This document shows, one piece after another, positions 38,139 through 46,662 of a stretch of DNA of 58,414 nucleotides; the first letter of the stretch is position 1, and each line of letters begins with the position of its first letter. The translations under genes and the position numbers were made by a program. The stretch lies in NCBI RefSeq assembly GCF_005876855.1, contig NZ_QLAE01000031.1:1-58414 (forward strand), read 5' to 3'. Below the pieces are notes generated by a model. The model searched no databases, had not been told where the DNA came from, and saw nothing but the letters and a program-made list of their open reading frames with translations. The stretch is from Stutzerimonas nosocomialis. GTDB lineage: Bacteria > Pseudomonadota > Gammaproteobacteria > Pseudomonadales > Pseudomonadaceae.

Positions 38139-38597
38139 ATGGCATCGAAAAACGAAGTATCAGTCACCAAATATGTAGGATTGTTTGCATTACTAAACGC
38201 CTTATTAATGCTATTTTTTAACGTGCTTGCGCACGGTTTCGACATTGACCTCGGCTCCGGAGCAAACATAGCGATGCTTATGGGAGCGTCCATTATCACC
38301 TCAAACAAATTTGTAACAACCAACAAAAGAGCCCCAAATAACGCAGAAAAAAATAAGTTAACAATAGGCTGTCTAATATCATCATTTACCATATCGGCTG
38401 CTGGGTTTGCGATATTAATTTCCGTTGCACTAGGCCCACAAGCGCTTACTGAAATAACCACAATCCTTCCCGCGCTCTTTACGTTGACGGGACTCGTCAT
38501 AATAACCGTAGTCACCTTGTTCTATTATTTAATGCTCAGCCTCTCATTTGGATGGCATGCAAATAAATCAGCCAAGAAGATCCAATCAAAAGCGTAA
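38139..38597 (+). CDS. Four-TM small membrane protein (ABZJ_00895-like), second candidate immunity protein
   Basis: A 152-residue protein with four predicted TM helices (YVGLFALLNALLMLFFNVL, NIAMLMGASIITS, CLISSFTISAAGFAILISVAL and LPALFTLTGLVIITVVTLFYYL) and a basic C-terminus. Composition is strongly A+T-rich compared with the window, indicating acquisition. AAGGAAGTCACC precedes ATG 38139. The layout recalls the ABZJ_00895-type family of small four-helix proteins, a resemblance from memory only. It lies 109 bp after the first small membrane gene on the same strand; the two may be alternative or additional immunity factors. Confidence 0.65.
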   Translation: MASKNEVSVTKYVGLFALLNALLMLFFNVLAHGFDIDLGSGANIAMLMGASIITSNKFVTTNKRAPNNAEKNKLTIGCLISSFTISAAGFAILISVALGPQALTEITTILPALFTLTGLVIITVVTLFYYLMLSLSFGWHANKSAKKIQSKA

Positions 38598-39008
38598 CCC
38601 AACATCGCGGAACTTGTTATTTGACGCGCTGTAATGGCTATGCACGCCCCCATGCTTCGCGTGGGGACGCTCTAAGGTGTTGGCCTGCTCAAACTTACCG
38701 AGAGTAGAGCGAACAAAAAGAGCAGGCTTATTCCTGCACGGCAGTCTGCACGATCGCCACGCTTTCCCTGCGCCACAGGCCGCAGGCCTTAAGGGCACGA
38801 ACCGCAATACCCAGGCCGCTCTGGTTTTGTCATACATTCTCAGGCCATCAGCTCACCGAACTAGCCGACTCAACGCGTTGACCGATCCCACGCTCTCCCG
38901 TGGACAACGCTTCGCCCGTTCCCTGAGTATGTCGGCCATCGACCTCCATACACCGCCATGGCGGACTATCCGCCCGGCGACTCGCTATCCCGAATTCGAG
39001 AGCACGAC
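38598..39008. other. 411-bp region without a supported gene
   Basis: Boundary between the low-GC island and higher-GC sequence. It holds several fragments of repeated-looking sequence (CGCGTGGGGACGCTC, CCCACGCTCTCCCGTGG) of the kind left by small intergenic repeats. A minus-strand frame of 83 codons at 38586-38837 exists but has no ribosome binding site or recognisable domain, and I do not call it a gene. Confidence 0.45.
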
Positions 39009-39434
39009 ATGAAAGCACTTCCCACCCTGGGGCTCGCCCTTGCCCTTCTCGCAGCACCCACGGTTTACGCACAGGAGCTTGAGGTCACGCTCAGCGGACT
39101 TCAGCATGACAACGGTCAGGTGGCCGTGGCGGTGTATGCCGACCCGAAGACCTTCCGCAAGGAGAACCAGGCCTTCGCCGCGCAGAAGGCCAAGGCCGAG
39201 AAGGGAGTGGTGACGCTGGTGTTCAGCGACGTGCCGCCCGGGCGCTACGCGGTGCTGGCCTACCATGACGAGAACGACAACGGCGAGCTGGACCGGCGCT
39301 TCGGCATGATCCCCACGGAAGGCTACGGGCTGTCGAACAATCCCAAGGTCATGGGCCCGCCCTCGTTCGAAGACAGCGCCTTCGAGGTGACGGCCGACCA
39401 GCCTGCCGAGATCACCCTGGAGATGCGTTACTGA
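39009..39434 (+). CDS. DUF2141 family secreted protein
   Basis: A 141-residue exported protein. The signal peptide is MKALPTLGLALALLAAPTVYA with cleavage after A-Q-A-type sequence. The mature part is a beta-sandwich DUF2141 domain: LEVTLSGLQHDNGQVAVAVY, VTLVFSDVPPGRYAVLAYHDENDNGELDRRFGMIPTEGYG region, and a C-terminal strand ITLEMRY. The acidic DENDNGELD loop could bind a cation. Function is not established for the family. It stands alone between the island and the GNAT remnant. Confidence 0.87.
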   Translation: MKALPTLGLALALLAAPTVYAQELEVTLSGLQHDNGQVAVAVYADPKTFRKENQAFAAQKAKAEKGVVTLVFSDVPPGRYAVLAYHDENDNGELDRRFGMIPTEGYGLSNNPKVMGPPSFEDSAFEVTADQPAEITLEMRY

Positions 39435-39580
39435 CCGCTCCGCCCGCCACCCTCAACAAAGCGTCCCATGCCACAGACAGCGCGCACTGAGGAAGATCGG
39501 CCTACCGAGCCTCTCTTCCGCGCCCGATACCCATCCCGCGTACAATGCCCGCTTTGCCGCACCGATCCGGAGCCCCGCCC

Positions 39581-40020
39581 ATGTTCACCCTCGTCCACCT
39601 GAACACCCCGCCGCCGGAGTCGATGAAAATCCAGGTGTTGCAGAGGGTGGTGGACTACCTCGGCGACATCAGCCCGGTATCGCTCACGCCGAGCAACCCG
39701 CTGTACCAGCTGTATCAGTACGTGGTGGGACTGGAGGTGCATCGTTATCTGGACAGCATGGATGGCGCGCAGGCGGGCAAGCCCGAGCTGATCATGGCGC
39801 TGGAGGCCGACGACCCGGCGCGCCTGCTCGGCTTCGCGCTGTATCTGCCCTATGTGGATGACCCCGACGCCTGCGCGCTGGTCTATCTGGCGGTGCAGGC
39901 CAGCCATCGGCGCCAGGGCATCGGCCGGGCCATGGTCGAGGCGATGGTCGCGCGTTACCCCCATGCGGAAGTGGCCTGCGTGGCCGGTAAAGTGCCGTAT
40001 TTCGAAGCGCTCGATGGAAA
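39581..40020 (+). pseudogene. Truncated GNAT N-acetyltransferase gene
   Basis: From ATG 39581 (MFTLVHLNTPPPESMKIQVLQ) the frame encodes a GNAT-like domain with LIMALEADDPARLLGFALYLP and the acetyl-CoA loop VQASHRRQGIGRAMV, then KVPYFEAL. At about 40014 the expected C-terminal acetyltransferase sequence stops and the frame runs on through the antisense of the neighbouring methyltransferase gene to 40843. The C-terminal part normally following FEAL is missing. I therefore call a 3'-truncated remnant, probably created by the event that placed the methyltransferase here. Confidence 0.65.
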
Positions 40021-40051
40021 CGGCACGAAGGAGGCGCCCCCGCCCCTCGGG

Positions 40052-40795
40052 TCAACGCTTCACGCAGGCAAAAATCGCGTTCCCGGACGTCTGGTTCCAG
40101 GGCAGGATCCGCTCGTAATCGTGCTCGAGCACCTGCACCTCGAAGTGCGGCTCGAGCAGCGCCACCAGCTCGACGAAACTGACGGCCACCATGGGGTGTT
40201 CGTCGTGCCAGGTTTGGCATTCGCCTGCCGCCGTTTTCTCGATGCGCAGCTTCAACGACTGCCGCTCGCCATGCCCGACGTAGCTCCAGGCGGAGCTGAA
40301 GCTGAACAGGCCATCCGGGTGCCGGGCGCTGTGCGAGACGAACGAGTCGTTGTCGATCCGGTTCTTGTCGACGGCGTTGAAGCAGAAGAGCCCGCCCGGG
40401 GCCAAGGCGCGATGCACGCTGGCGATGCAGGCCTGCAATCGCTCGATCCCGGCGCTGTAGTGGATCGAATAGAGGAAGCAGGTGATCAGGTCGAGCGGCC
40501 GATCGACGCTGAAGCCGCACATGTCCTGCACGGAAAACTGCGCTTCCGGGCAGCGGATGGCCGCCTTGTCCAGCATGGGCTGGTTGATGTCGAGCCCGCC
40601 GCTTTCATAGCCGGCATCGATGAAGTGCCGCACGTGCGGCCCGGTGCCACAGGCGAGATCGAGGTGCCTGGTTCCGGCATTGCCGAACAGCTGCTGCAGC
40701 CGCTGGACACAGCGGCTCTGGGCGCGATAGTCGATATCGGCGCACATCAGATCGTAGTAACCCGACAGGTCGGTATAGAGGGCGTTGCCGGGCAT
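40052..40795 (-). CDS. Class I SAM-dependent methyltransferase
   Basis: A 247-residue soluble methyltransferase. SAM-binding motif I is HLDLACGTGPHVRHF, followed by GLDINQPMLDKA (acidic end of strand 2), SVQDMCGF and the ITCFLYSIHYSAGIERLQAC motif IV region, then ALAPGGLFCFNAVDK. The late part has ILPWNQTSGNAIFACVKR. The substrate is unknown; the layout resembles small-molecule methyltransferases. The start ATG at 40795 gives MPGNALYTDLSGYYDLM, the usual family opening. It is convergent with the truncated GNAT gene. Confidence 0.85.
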   Translation of the reverse strand: MPGNALYTDLSGYYDLMCADIDYRAQSRCVQRLQQLFGNAGTRHLDLACGTGPHVRHFIDAGYESGGLDINQPMLDKAAIRCPEAQFSVQDMCGFSVDRPLDLITCFLYSIHYSAGIERLQACIASVHRALAPGGLFCFNAVDKNRIDNDSFVSHSARHPDGLFSFSSAWSYVGHGERQSLKLRIEKTAAGECQTWHDEHPMVAVSFVELVALLEPHFEVQVLEHDYERILPWNQTSGNAIFACVKR

Positions 40796-41059
40796 GGTGA
40801 CCTGGAGATGTTCAAGTGCGGCGTTGGCGGGCGCGCATCATAGCTCGCCCCGCCTGCAGAAAGTATCGGCCTTGCGACCAGTAGCCCGGGCGCCCGCGGA
40901 CGAAGGGCGACGGCTTCCCGACCCGGCGGATGACCACGACCTTTATGCCTGCCCTGCCCTCGCTCCGAAGCGCCCGGCAAGGTTCCGATCAGCGCCGCTC
41001 AAGCGCAACGGCGGGCGGCCGATATGACCCGCATCGCCAGCATGATAGGGACGCCAGGA

Positions 41060-42370
41060 ATGTTTAATAGCCGTTTAAAGAAGGAACTCGACGCCAAGGA
41101 CGCGGAGCTGGCCACCCTGCGCCAGCTCATGAGCAAGATGAACGGCGACATGCTCTCGCTCACGCTGGACCCGGGGATCAGGATCACCGCCTTCAACGAT
41201 CGCTTCGCGCGGACCCTGGGTTATTCCCGCGACCAGTTGCAGGGGCGGCATCTCGGGGAGATCGTTCCCCCCTACGTGAAGACGCTGCCGTGTTTCCACG
41301 CCTTCCACGCCGCGGTGGCCAAGCTCGAGGCGGTGAGCGACAACTACCGTTACCTGCGTGCCGACGGCAGCCTCGCCTGGCTGAAGATCCACTGGTATCC
41401 GATCGCGGGGCCGGACGGCAAGCTCTCGCACATCCAGGGCTTCGCCACCGACGTCAGCGAAGCGGTCTACCGGGCGAAGGAGAACGAGGCCTTCATCGCA
41501 GCCCTGCTCCGCTCGACGGCCGTCATCCAGTTCAACCTCGACGGCACCGTCGTCACGGCCAACGACCAGTTCCTGCGCACCATGGGCTACTCGCTCGTCG
41601 AAATCGAAGGCAAGCACCACAGCCTGTTCTGCCCAGCCGCCGACGCCGCCACGGCGGGCTACAAGGCGTTCTGGCAGAAGCTCAACCGCGGCGAATACGT
41701 CGCCGACCGCTTCAAGCGCATTGACCGCCACGGCCGCGAGGTGTGGCTCGAAGCGACCTACAACCCGGTGCACGACACCGAAGGCAAGCTCTGCAAGGTG
41801 GTCAAGTTCGCCACCGTCGTGTCCGATCAGGTAGTACGCGAAGCGGAAGTGCGGGAAGCGGCCGGCATCGCCTACGACATCTCGCTGCAGACCGACGTCA
41901 GCGCCGAACGCGGCGCCAGCGTGGTGAAGGAAACCCTGGTCACCATGCAGAAGATCGCGGACCAGGTGCAGTCGGCCACCGACGGGATCGAAGCCCTCGG
42001 CAAGCAGTCGCTGCTGATCAGCTCGATCGTGCAGACCATCGGTGGCATCGCGGCGCAGACCAACCTGCTGGCGCTCAACGCCGCCATCGAGGCCGCGCGG
42101 GCCGGCGAGCAGGGCCGCGGCTTCGCGGTGGTGGCCGATGAGGTCCGCCAGTTGGCCGGCAGGACGAGCGCGGCCACCGACGAGATCGTCACCGTGGTGC
42201 AGCAGAACCAGGCGCTGGCGGACGAGGCCGTGCACAACATGTTCGCCAGCCGCGAGCAGGCCGTGCAGGGGCTGGACCTCGCCAACCAGGCCGGCGCCGT
42301 CATCGTCGAGATCCAGGATGCCGCCAAGCAGGTGGTCAGCGCCGTCGGACGATTCGCCAAGGAGCTGTGA
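41060..42370 (+). CDS. PAS-PAS methyl-accepting chemotaxis protein (BdlA-like, soluble)
   Basis: A 436-residue cytoplasmic chemoreceptor. There is no TM segment. An N-terminal coiled coil ([18 protein letters not shown]) precedes two PAS domains (about 35-150 with [16 protein letters not shown]; about 155-275 with [21 protein letters not shown]). The C-terminal signalling domain has the invariant hairpin tip [21 protein letters not shown] and [16 protein letters not shown]. The order PAS-PAS-MCP without a membrane anchor is that of BdlA, the biofilm dispersal regulator. I choose ATG 41060 ([10 protein letters not shown]); ATG 41024 in frame is the alternative. Ligand unknown. Confidence 0.85.
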   Translation: MFNSRLKKELDAKDAELATLRQLMSKMNGDMLSLTLDPGIRITAFNDRFARTLGYSRDQLQGRHLGEIVPPYVKTLPCFHAFHAAVAKLEAVSDNYRYLRADGSLAWLKIHWYPIAGPDGKLSHIQGFATDVSEAVYRAKENEAFIAALLRSTAVIQFNLDGTVVTANDQFLRTMGYSLVEIEGKHHSLFCPAADAATAGYKAFWQKLNRGEYVADRFKRIDRHGREVWLEATYNPVHDTEGKLCKVVKFATVVSDQVVREAEVREAAGIAYDISLQTDVSAERGASVVKETLVTMQKIADQVQSATDGIEALGKQSLLISSIVQTIGGIAAQTNLLALNAAIEAARAGEQGRGFAVVADEVRQLAGRTSAATDEIVTVVQQNQALADEAVHNMFASREQAVQGLDLANQAGAVIVEIQDAAKQVVSAVGRFAKEL

Positions 42371-42461
42371 GGCCGGGTGCGCGGGGACGATCGCAGCGGC
42401 CTGCGATTGCCCCCTGCCCACACGCAACGCCCTGATGCCCTTAGGACTGACCCGCTGACCG

Positions 42462-43001
42462 ATGAAACCTGAACCGTCGAAACAGCCCAAGATGGCTGAC
42501 ACGCTGTACCACGCCATGATCTGCGTATGCCTGGGCGCTTTGCTGCCCGCGTGCCATAGCGGCTATAGGCTGCTTGCGCCTCCCGCGCCGACCGATGAGA
42601 TGTTCGGCATCTACGATGGGTTGATAAAAAAGCGCGTCAGGACAGGCAAGAGCAGCACGGTGATTTACTACATCAAGCTCAAAGACACACCTTCGCTCAT
42701 CCGCCCCGACAATGACGACAGGACGATCCAGCGCCTGAAAAGAACACGCTACGGAAGCGGCCTCTGGATCACGAAGAAAACCAAACTCAGCACGCCCAGG
42801 GCAGAGCCTGCCCACTATCGGGCAATTGCGCTTTATTCCAACAACAAGATCTACGACCACCGAGACACCCAGGAGGCCGATCGGAGATCGACCAAGAGGA
42901 CGCTGATCAAACCGCAGCTAGCAGTGTTTGTCGCCTCGATCCTGGCGCTTCGTTACCTGCGAAAAACCTCTTCCCCCTCAGACGAAAGACACGGACGTTG
43001 A
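42462..43001 (+). CDS. Hypothetical membrane-associated protein (possible lipoprotein)
   Basis: A 179-residue protein. The N-terminal hydrophobic stretch MICVCLGALLPACHSGYRLL contains LLPAC, which could be a lipobox, giving a lipid-anchored protein with a basic, Lys/Arg-rich body (residues ~60-150: SSTVIYYIKLKDTPSLI and RTRYGSGLWITKKTK). A short hydrophobic segment (LAVFVASILALRYL) lies near the C-terminus. Base composition is lower in GC than that of the chemoreceptor. The next gene starts at the first base after its stop. No family recognised. Confidence 0.6.
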   Translation: MKPEPSKQPKMADTLYHAMICVCLGALLPACHSGYRLLAPPAPTDEMFGIYDGLIKKRVRTGKSSTVIYYIKLKDTPSLIRPDNDDRTIQRLKRTRYGSGLWITKKTKLSTPRAEPAHYRAIALYSNNKIYDHRDTQEADRRSTKRTLIKPQLAVFVASILALRYLRKTSSPSDERHGR

Positions 43002-44057
43002 ATGCAAAAGAAATGGCTCGACCGCCCGGCTACTGAAGACACGGCATGGATCGATCTGGCGATCGAAGGCTCGAACGGCCTGTTTCGCCGCCACCTCTGG
43101 CTGGTGGCCAAGGTGGCGCCACCGCTGTTCGGCTTTGCCATATTCGTCTTGTACTTCTACCGTAACCGCTTCTACCCGAGTTTCGACCTGTTCCAGTTCA
43201 CCTCACTGCTGCTGGCCGCAGCCGCCATCGGCTTCGTGGTGATCGGTGTGCTGGTGGTGCCGTTGTTCCTGCCCGGCGCCTGGATCTTCAGCCAGTTTCT
43301 CGACCACAAGGCGATCAAGGACGAGCTCCGGTATTCGCGCCCATACCTCGATCACGAGCGGGGCTGGTGGGTCCTCAAGCTAGGCTGCCTGGTGTACTGG
43401 CTGCCCTATCTGGCTTGCACGACAGGACTGGTGACCGTGCTGCTCCTGGCGCCGAAGCTGTTCGCCCTTTCGGTCATGCTGGTTCCGGTGTTGACGTGCC
43501 TGCTCGTCGGGCTGATCGTCCAAGCTGCCTTCGGGTTGCCCAGGTTCAGCTTTATCCGCTACCTGTGGACGACGGACGTGGCGGTCATGATCGTGGGTGG
43601 GTTCGTCACCGTCGTCCTGATCCAAAGCGCGCCGATCATCGAAGGGTTCGACATCGGTGCGTGGAAGTGGCTGGTGTATGGGCTGGTCATGATCGTGCTG
43701 TCGTTCATCGCCGCGATGTGTTCGTTCATTTTCATTGCCGGCTGGAATGTCGCCCTGCACTTTGCCGCCTTTTTCGCGCTGGCCATTGCCGGTTACAGCG
43801 GAGCGCTCACCACGCTTCCGGAGAAAACGGTGGGCGCGCTGGGGCTCGGCCATTATCGCGCGCAGACGCTTCTGCTGGAGCGAAGCTACTGCGACGCGAT
43901 AGCAGCCGAGCAGCTACCGCTGGACGATGGCTGCGCGCTGACCGACATCCACGTGGTCTGGTCACTGGGCGAGCACCTGGTGTTCCGCACCGACGACGAA
44001 CGAACGGTGCAGATCCCTTCCACATTCGTCCGGGCGATCGTGAGGTCGGATAAGTGA
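43002..44057 (+). CDS. Polytopic membrane protein of unknown function
   Basis: A 351-residue protein beginning directly after the preceding stop codon, so very probably co-transcribed. It has about seven TM helices: AKVAPPLFGFAIFVLYF, LLLAAAAIGFVVIGVLVVPLF, CLVYWLPYLACTTGLVTVLL, LSVMLVPVLTCLLVGLIVQ, VAVMIVGGFVTVVLI, WLVYGLVMIVLSFIAAMC and LHFAAFFALAIAGY. A ~75-residue C-terminal soluble domain ends VWSLGEHLVFRTDDERTVQIP. The soluble tail after the helices reads like a small beta-rich domain. No catalytic motif is visible. I cannot name it. Confidence 0.7.
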   Translation: MQKKWLDRPATEDTAWIDLAIEGSNGLFRRHLWLVAKVAPPLFGFAIFVLYFYRNRFYPSFDLFQFTSLLLAAAAIGFVVIGVLVVPLFLPGAWIFSQFLDHKAIKDELRYSRPYLDHERGWWVLKLGCLVYWLPYLACTTGLVTVLLLAPKLFALSVMLVPVLTCLLVGLIVQAAFGLPRFSFIRYLWTTDVAVMIVGGFVTVVLIQSAPIIEGFDIGAWKWLVYGLVMIVLSFIAAMCSFIFIAGWNVALHFAAFFALAIAGYSGALTTLPEKTVGALGLGHYRAQTLLLERSYCDAIAAEQLPLDDGCALTDIHVVWSLGEHLVFRTDDERTVQIPSTFVRAIVRSDK

Positions 44058-44414
44058 AGGTTGGGGCAGGCGGTCGCTCACCGCCTTGCCCAGCGCTCTA
44101 TTTCCGGTTTCGGTTTCCTCACAGCTCACCACGATCACACGTCCTTTCGCAGCAGGCCCGACAGCCTGCCACGCCCCGCGTTGGCGCCTCGCACGGTGAT
44201 GTCTCGCCCACGATGTATAGTTTGTAAATGATCTTTACTAACAAATGATAATTAATACTATTTGCACCGACCCGCGCGGGTCGTGAGCGCACCCGACACG
44301 TCGGCCGTACGGCGCGCGCGCGCGCGCGGGGTTCACATTGCAGCAGGAGCGCCATGGTCCCGGTGCCGCCGGCCTCCTGCCGACGTTACGCCTGACAACC
44401 GACGAGAACACCCG
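44058..44414. other. Promoter region of the iron operon
   Basis: About 357 bp without a gene. The centre carries the shared 18-bp block and Fur box. Downstream is an alternating (CG)n run at about 44311-44328 that could adopt Z-DNA, and ~150 bp of leader before the DUF3649 start. Confidence 0.5.
44221..44262 (+). promoter_or_regulatory. Fur box and conserved upstream block of the PepSY operon
   Basis: TTTGTAAATGATCTTTAC at 44221-44238 is followed five bases later by AATGATAATTAATACTATT at 44244-44262, a good match to the Fur consensus (GATAATGATAATCATTATC). The same 18-mer and a Fur box at the identical distance lie before the TonB-dependent receptor at 56389-56430. The first block is nearly a perfect TGTAAA/TTTACA dyad, so it may be a -35 region or a second regulator's site. 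Confidence 0.75.
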
Positions 44415-44702
44415 ATGAAAGCCACCACCCCACCCTGGCCGGTGGTTTCCCGCATCCTGGCCGCCCTGCTCGGCGGCTATCTGTTCACCTATGCCTTCAC
44501 CGCGGCGCTGGCGCGCCTGTTGCCGCTGGGGAAAGCCGATGCGGTCGTGGTCGCGACCCTGCCGGCCTTTCTGATCTACACCCTGGCCATTCTCTGGGCC
44601 TTCGGCTGCCGCAGCGCCCGGCGGGCCTGGGCAGGGCTGGCGTTGGCCTTGCCGTTGGCGATCATCGGCTTCTGGCCGCAACTGCTGGAGACGCTGGGAT
44701 GA
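44415..44702 (+). CDS. DUF3649 family iron-uptake-associated membrane protein
   Basis: A 95-residue protein with three predicted TM helices (ILAALLGGYLFTYAFTAAL, VVVATLPAFLIYTLAILWAF, WAGLALALPLAIIGFWPQL) characteristic of DUF3649. It is the first gene of a DUF3649-PepSY-DUF3325 unit often found beside siderophore receptors. The stop overlaps the PepSY start (ATGA at 44699-44702). A Fur box lies ~150 bp upstream, so it should be induced under iron starvation. The specific role is unknown, presumably assembly or regulation of the inner-membrane reductase. Confidence 0.82.
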   Translation: MKATTPPWPVVSRILAALLGGYLFTYAFTAALARLLPLGKADAVVVATLPAFLIYTLAILWAFGCRSARRAWAGLALALPLAIIGFWPQLLETLG

Positions 44703-46309
44703 AACGAAAAACCCTCACCCAATCGCTGTCCTGGCTGCACACCTGGGGCGGACTGGTCTTCGGCTGGCTGCTGTTCGCGATCTTCCTCACCGGCACCCTG
44801 GCGGTGTTCGACAAGGAGATCGACGGCTGGATGCGCCCGGAGCTGCCGACCCGGCTCGTCGACCAGGCCGAGGCGGCCCAGCGCGCCCTCGATTACCTGG
44901 CGGCGCGGCACCCCGAGGCCGGCGCCTGGAACATCGGCCTGCCCACCGAGCGTTCACCGAACCTGAGCGTCTCCGCCGGCGAACAGCGCCGCGGCGGCGG
45001 CCAGCCCCTCGATCCGCACACGGGCGAACCCCTCCAAGTGCGGGAAACGGCCGGCGGCGGCTTCTTCTTCCGCTTCCACTTCACCCTTCACATGCCGCGC
45101 AACATCGGCATCTGGATCGTCGGCCTGGCTGCGATGGCGATGCTGGTGGCGTTGATCAGCGGCATCGTCATCCACAAGAAGATCTTCAAGGAGTTCTTCA
45201 CCTTCCGTCCGGCCAAGGGTCAACGCTCCTGGCTCGATGCGCACAACGCCACCGGCGTGCTGTTGGTGCCGTTCCACTTGATGATCACCTACACCGGCCT
45301 GGTGATCTTCTACCTCGTCTACATGCCGGCGGCGATGGACGCGCTGTTCGAGGGCGACCGCGAGGCGCTGTTCCGCGAGCTGCGCGGCGCGCCGGTCGAA
45401 CAGCGGGCCGAGCGGGCAGGCGAGCACGCCGGAGCGCAGCACGCTTCCGCCGAGCGGCCGGCCGGGCGCGGCGAACGCACGGGTGACGAACGCGCCAGGC
45501 CGACGGGCGAGCCGGTGCCACTGACCGCGCTCGGCCTGCTGCTGGCCGAAGCCGAGCGCGTCATCGGGCCGGTCGCCGGGCTGTCGATCCGCAACCCCGG
45601 CCGCCACGACGCGCGCATCGAGGCGCGCCCGGTGCTCGGCAACCGCATCGAACTGACCAAGGGCCAGAGCATGCAGTTCGACGGCGTCACCGGCGCCGTG
45701 TTGCGCATGCCGGCCCAGAGCGGTCCCAGCCAGTTGACCCAGCGGGTCATGGCCGGTCTGCACTTCGCCCAGTTCGGTGGCTACCCGATGCGCTGGCTGT
45801 ATTTCCTCTGCAGCCTGGTCAGTTGCGCGATGATCGCCACCGGGCTGGTGCTGTTCACCGTCAAGCGCCGCCGCCGGCATGAGTCCGAAGGCATCTTCGG
45901 CGCCCTGCTGTACCGCGTCGTCGAACGCCTCAACGTTTCCGTAGTGGCGGGACTGGCAGTGGCCTGCGTGGCGTTGCTCTGGGCCAATCGCCTGTTGCCG
46001 GTGGAGCTGGCACAGCGCGGCGACTGGGAGGTGCGGGTGTTCTTCCTGGTCTGGCTGGCAACCCTCGGCCACGCCATCGTCCGCCCCTGGCTGCAGGCCT
46101 GGCGCGAACAGCTCGGCCTGGCGGCGGCGCTGTGCATCGGCCTGCCGCTGCTGAACCTGGCCGGTCCCGTCCGGGGCAACCATCTGTGGCTGGAGGCGAG
46201 CGTAGTGGCGCTCGGCGCGCTGCTGGCCTGGACCTGCTGGAAAGTTGGCCAGCCGCGGCAGGCGCGCCCGGCACGCTCCTCGACCAACCCCGTGGCGGAG
46301 GCCCGCTGA
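44699..46309 (+). CDS. PepSY-associated TM protein (putative inner-membrane ferric-siderophore reductase)
   Basis: A 536-residue PepSY_TM family protein. The first TM helix follows LSWLHTWGGLVFGWLLFAIFL with the conserved His (SWLHTWGG), then a periplasmic PepSY region, a second TM with FRFHFTLHMPRN and MAMLVALISGIVIHKKIFKEFFTFRP, a third with DAHNATGVLLVPFHLMITYTGLV, and later TM helices after LHFAQFGGYPMRWLYF. The histidines fit heme or metal coordination. Related proteins (e.g. FpvG) reduce ferric iron released from siderophores in the periplasm. A charged, low-complexity insert (about residues 235-275) is unusual. Translationally coupled to DUF3649 and followed one base later by DUF3325. 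Confidence 0.85.
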   Translation: MKRKTLTQSLSWLHTWGGLVFGWLLFAIFLTGTLAVFDKEIDGWMRPELPTRLVDQAEAAQRALDYLAARHPEAGAWNIGLPTERSPNLSVSAGEQRRGGGQPLDPHTGEPLQVRETAGGGFFFRFHFTLHMPRNIGIWIVGLAAMAMLVALISGIVIHKKIFKEFFTFRPAKGQRSWLDAHNATGVLLVPFHLMITYTGLVIFYLVYMPAAMDALFEGDREALFRELRGAPVEQRAERAGEHAGAQHASAERPAGRGERTGDERARPTGEPVPLTALGLLLAEAERVIGPVAGLSIRNPGRHDARIEARPVLGNRIELTKGQSMQFDGVTGAVLRMPAQSGPSQLTQRVMAGLHFAQFGGYPMRWLYFLCSLVSCAMIATGLVLFTVKRRRRHESEGIFGALLYRVVERLNVSVVAGLAVACVALLWANRLLPVELAQRGDWEVRVFFLVWLATLGHAIVRPWLQAWREQLGLAAALCIGLPLLNLAGPVRGNHLWLEASVVALGALLAWTCWKVGQPRQARPARSSTNPVAEAR

Positions 46310-46310
46310 G

Positions 46311-46643
46311 ATGAGCCTTGCACTGATCGCCAGCCTGGCGCTGGCCTATGCCGGCATGCTCGGTCTCTGCCTGGGCATGGAGCGGCACTGGAAACAGCTC
46401 GCCAGCCCGCGCCTGCCGGCCTTCTGCCGACGCCTCTGTACACCGCTGGGCGGCGGCCTGCTCGGCCTGTCCATCCATGCCGCCACCTTCGCCTGGCCGG
46501 GCGGCATGGCAGTGGTCGCCTGGTTCGGGCTGATCTCCCTCGGCGGCCTGGCCCTGCTCCTGCTGCTGCCCTACGCACCTCGCCTGGCGCTCGGCCTGCC
46601 GCTGGCCGGCGCTCTGCTGGCGGGCCTGCTCGCGATGCTCTGA
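46311..46643 (+). CDS. DUF3325 family small membrane protein
   Basis: A 110-residue protein with about four TM helices (LALIASLALAYAGMLGLCLG, LGGGLLGLSIHAATFAW, VVAWFGLISLGGLALLLLL, LALGLPLAGALLAGLLAML). Conserved GMERHWKQL lies after the first. This is the usual third gene of the DUF3649-PepSY-DUF3325 iron unit; only one base separates it from the PepSY stop. It probably assists the reductase or its membrane assembly; no activity is known. Confidence 0.82.
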   Translation: MSLALIASLALAYAGMLGLCLGMERHWKQLASPRLPAFCRRLCTPLGGGLLGLSIHAATFAWPGGMAVVAWFGLISLGGLALLLLLPYAPRLALGLPLAGALLAGLLAML

Positions 46644-46662
46644 ACGCGGCCGTCGCCCTGGT

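Noticed and set aside
38586-38837. 83-codon minus-strand ORF in the 38.6-39.0 kb gap
   Set aside because: No ribosome binding site, no domain, and the surrounding sequence looks like repeat debris.
39545-40843. 432-codon plus-strand frame suggesting a GNAT fusion protein
   Set aside because: After ~40014 it runs antisense to a well-supported methyltransferase gene; treated as a truncated GNAT.
44311-44328. Alternating CG run as a possible attachment or recombination site
   Set aside because: No matching second site or integrase nearby; noted only as low-complexity leader sequence.
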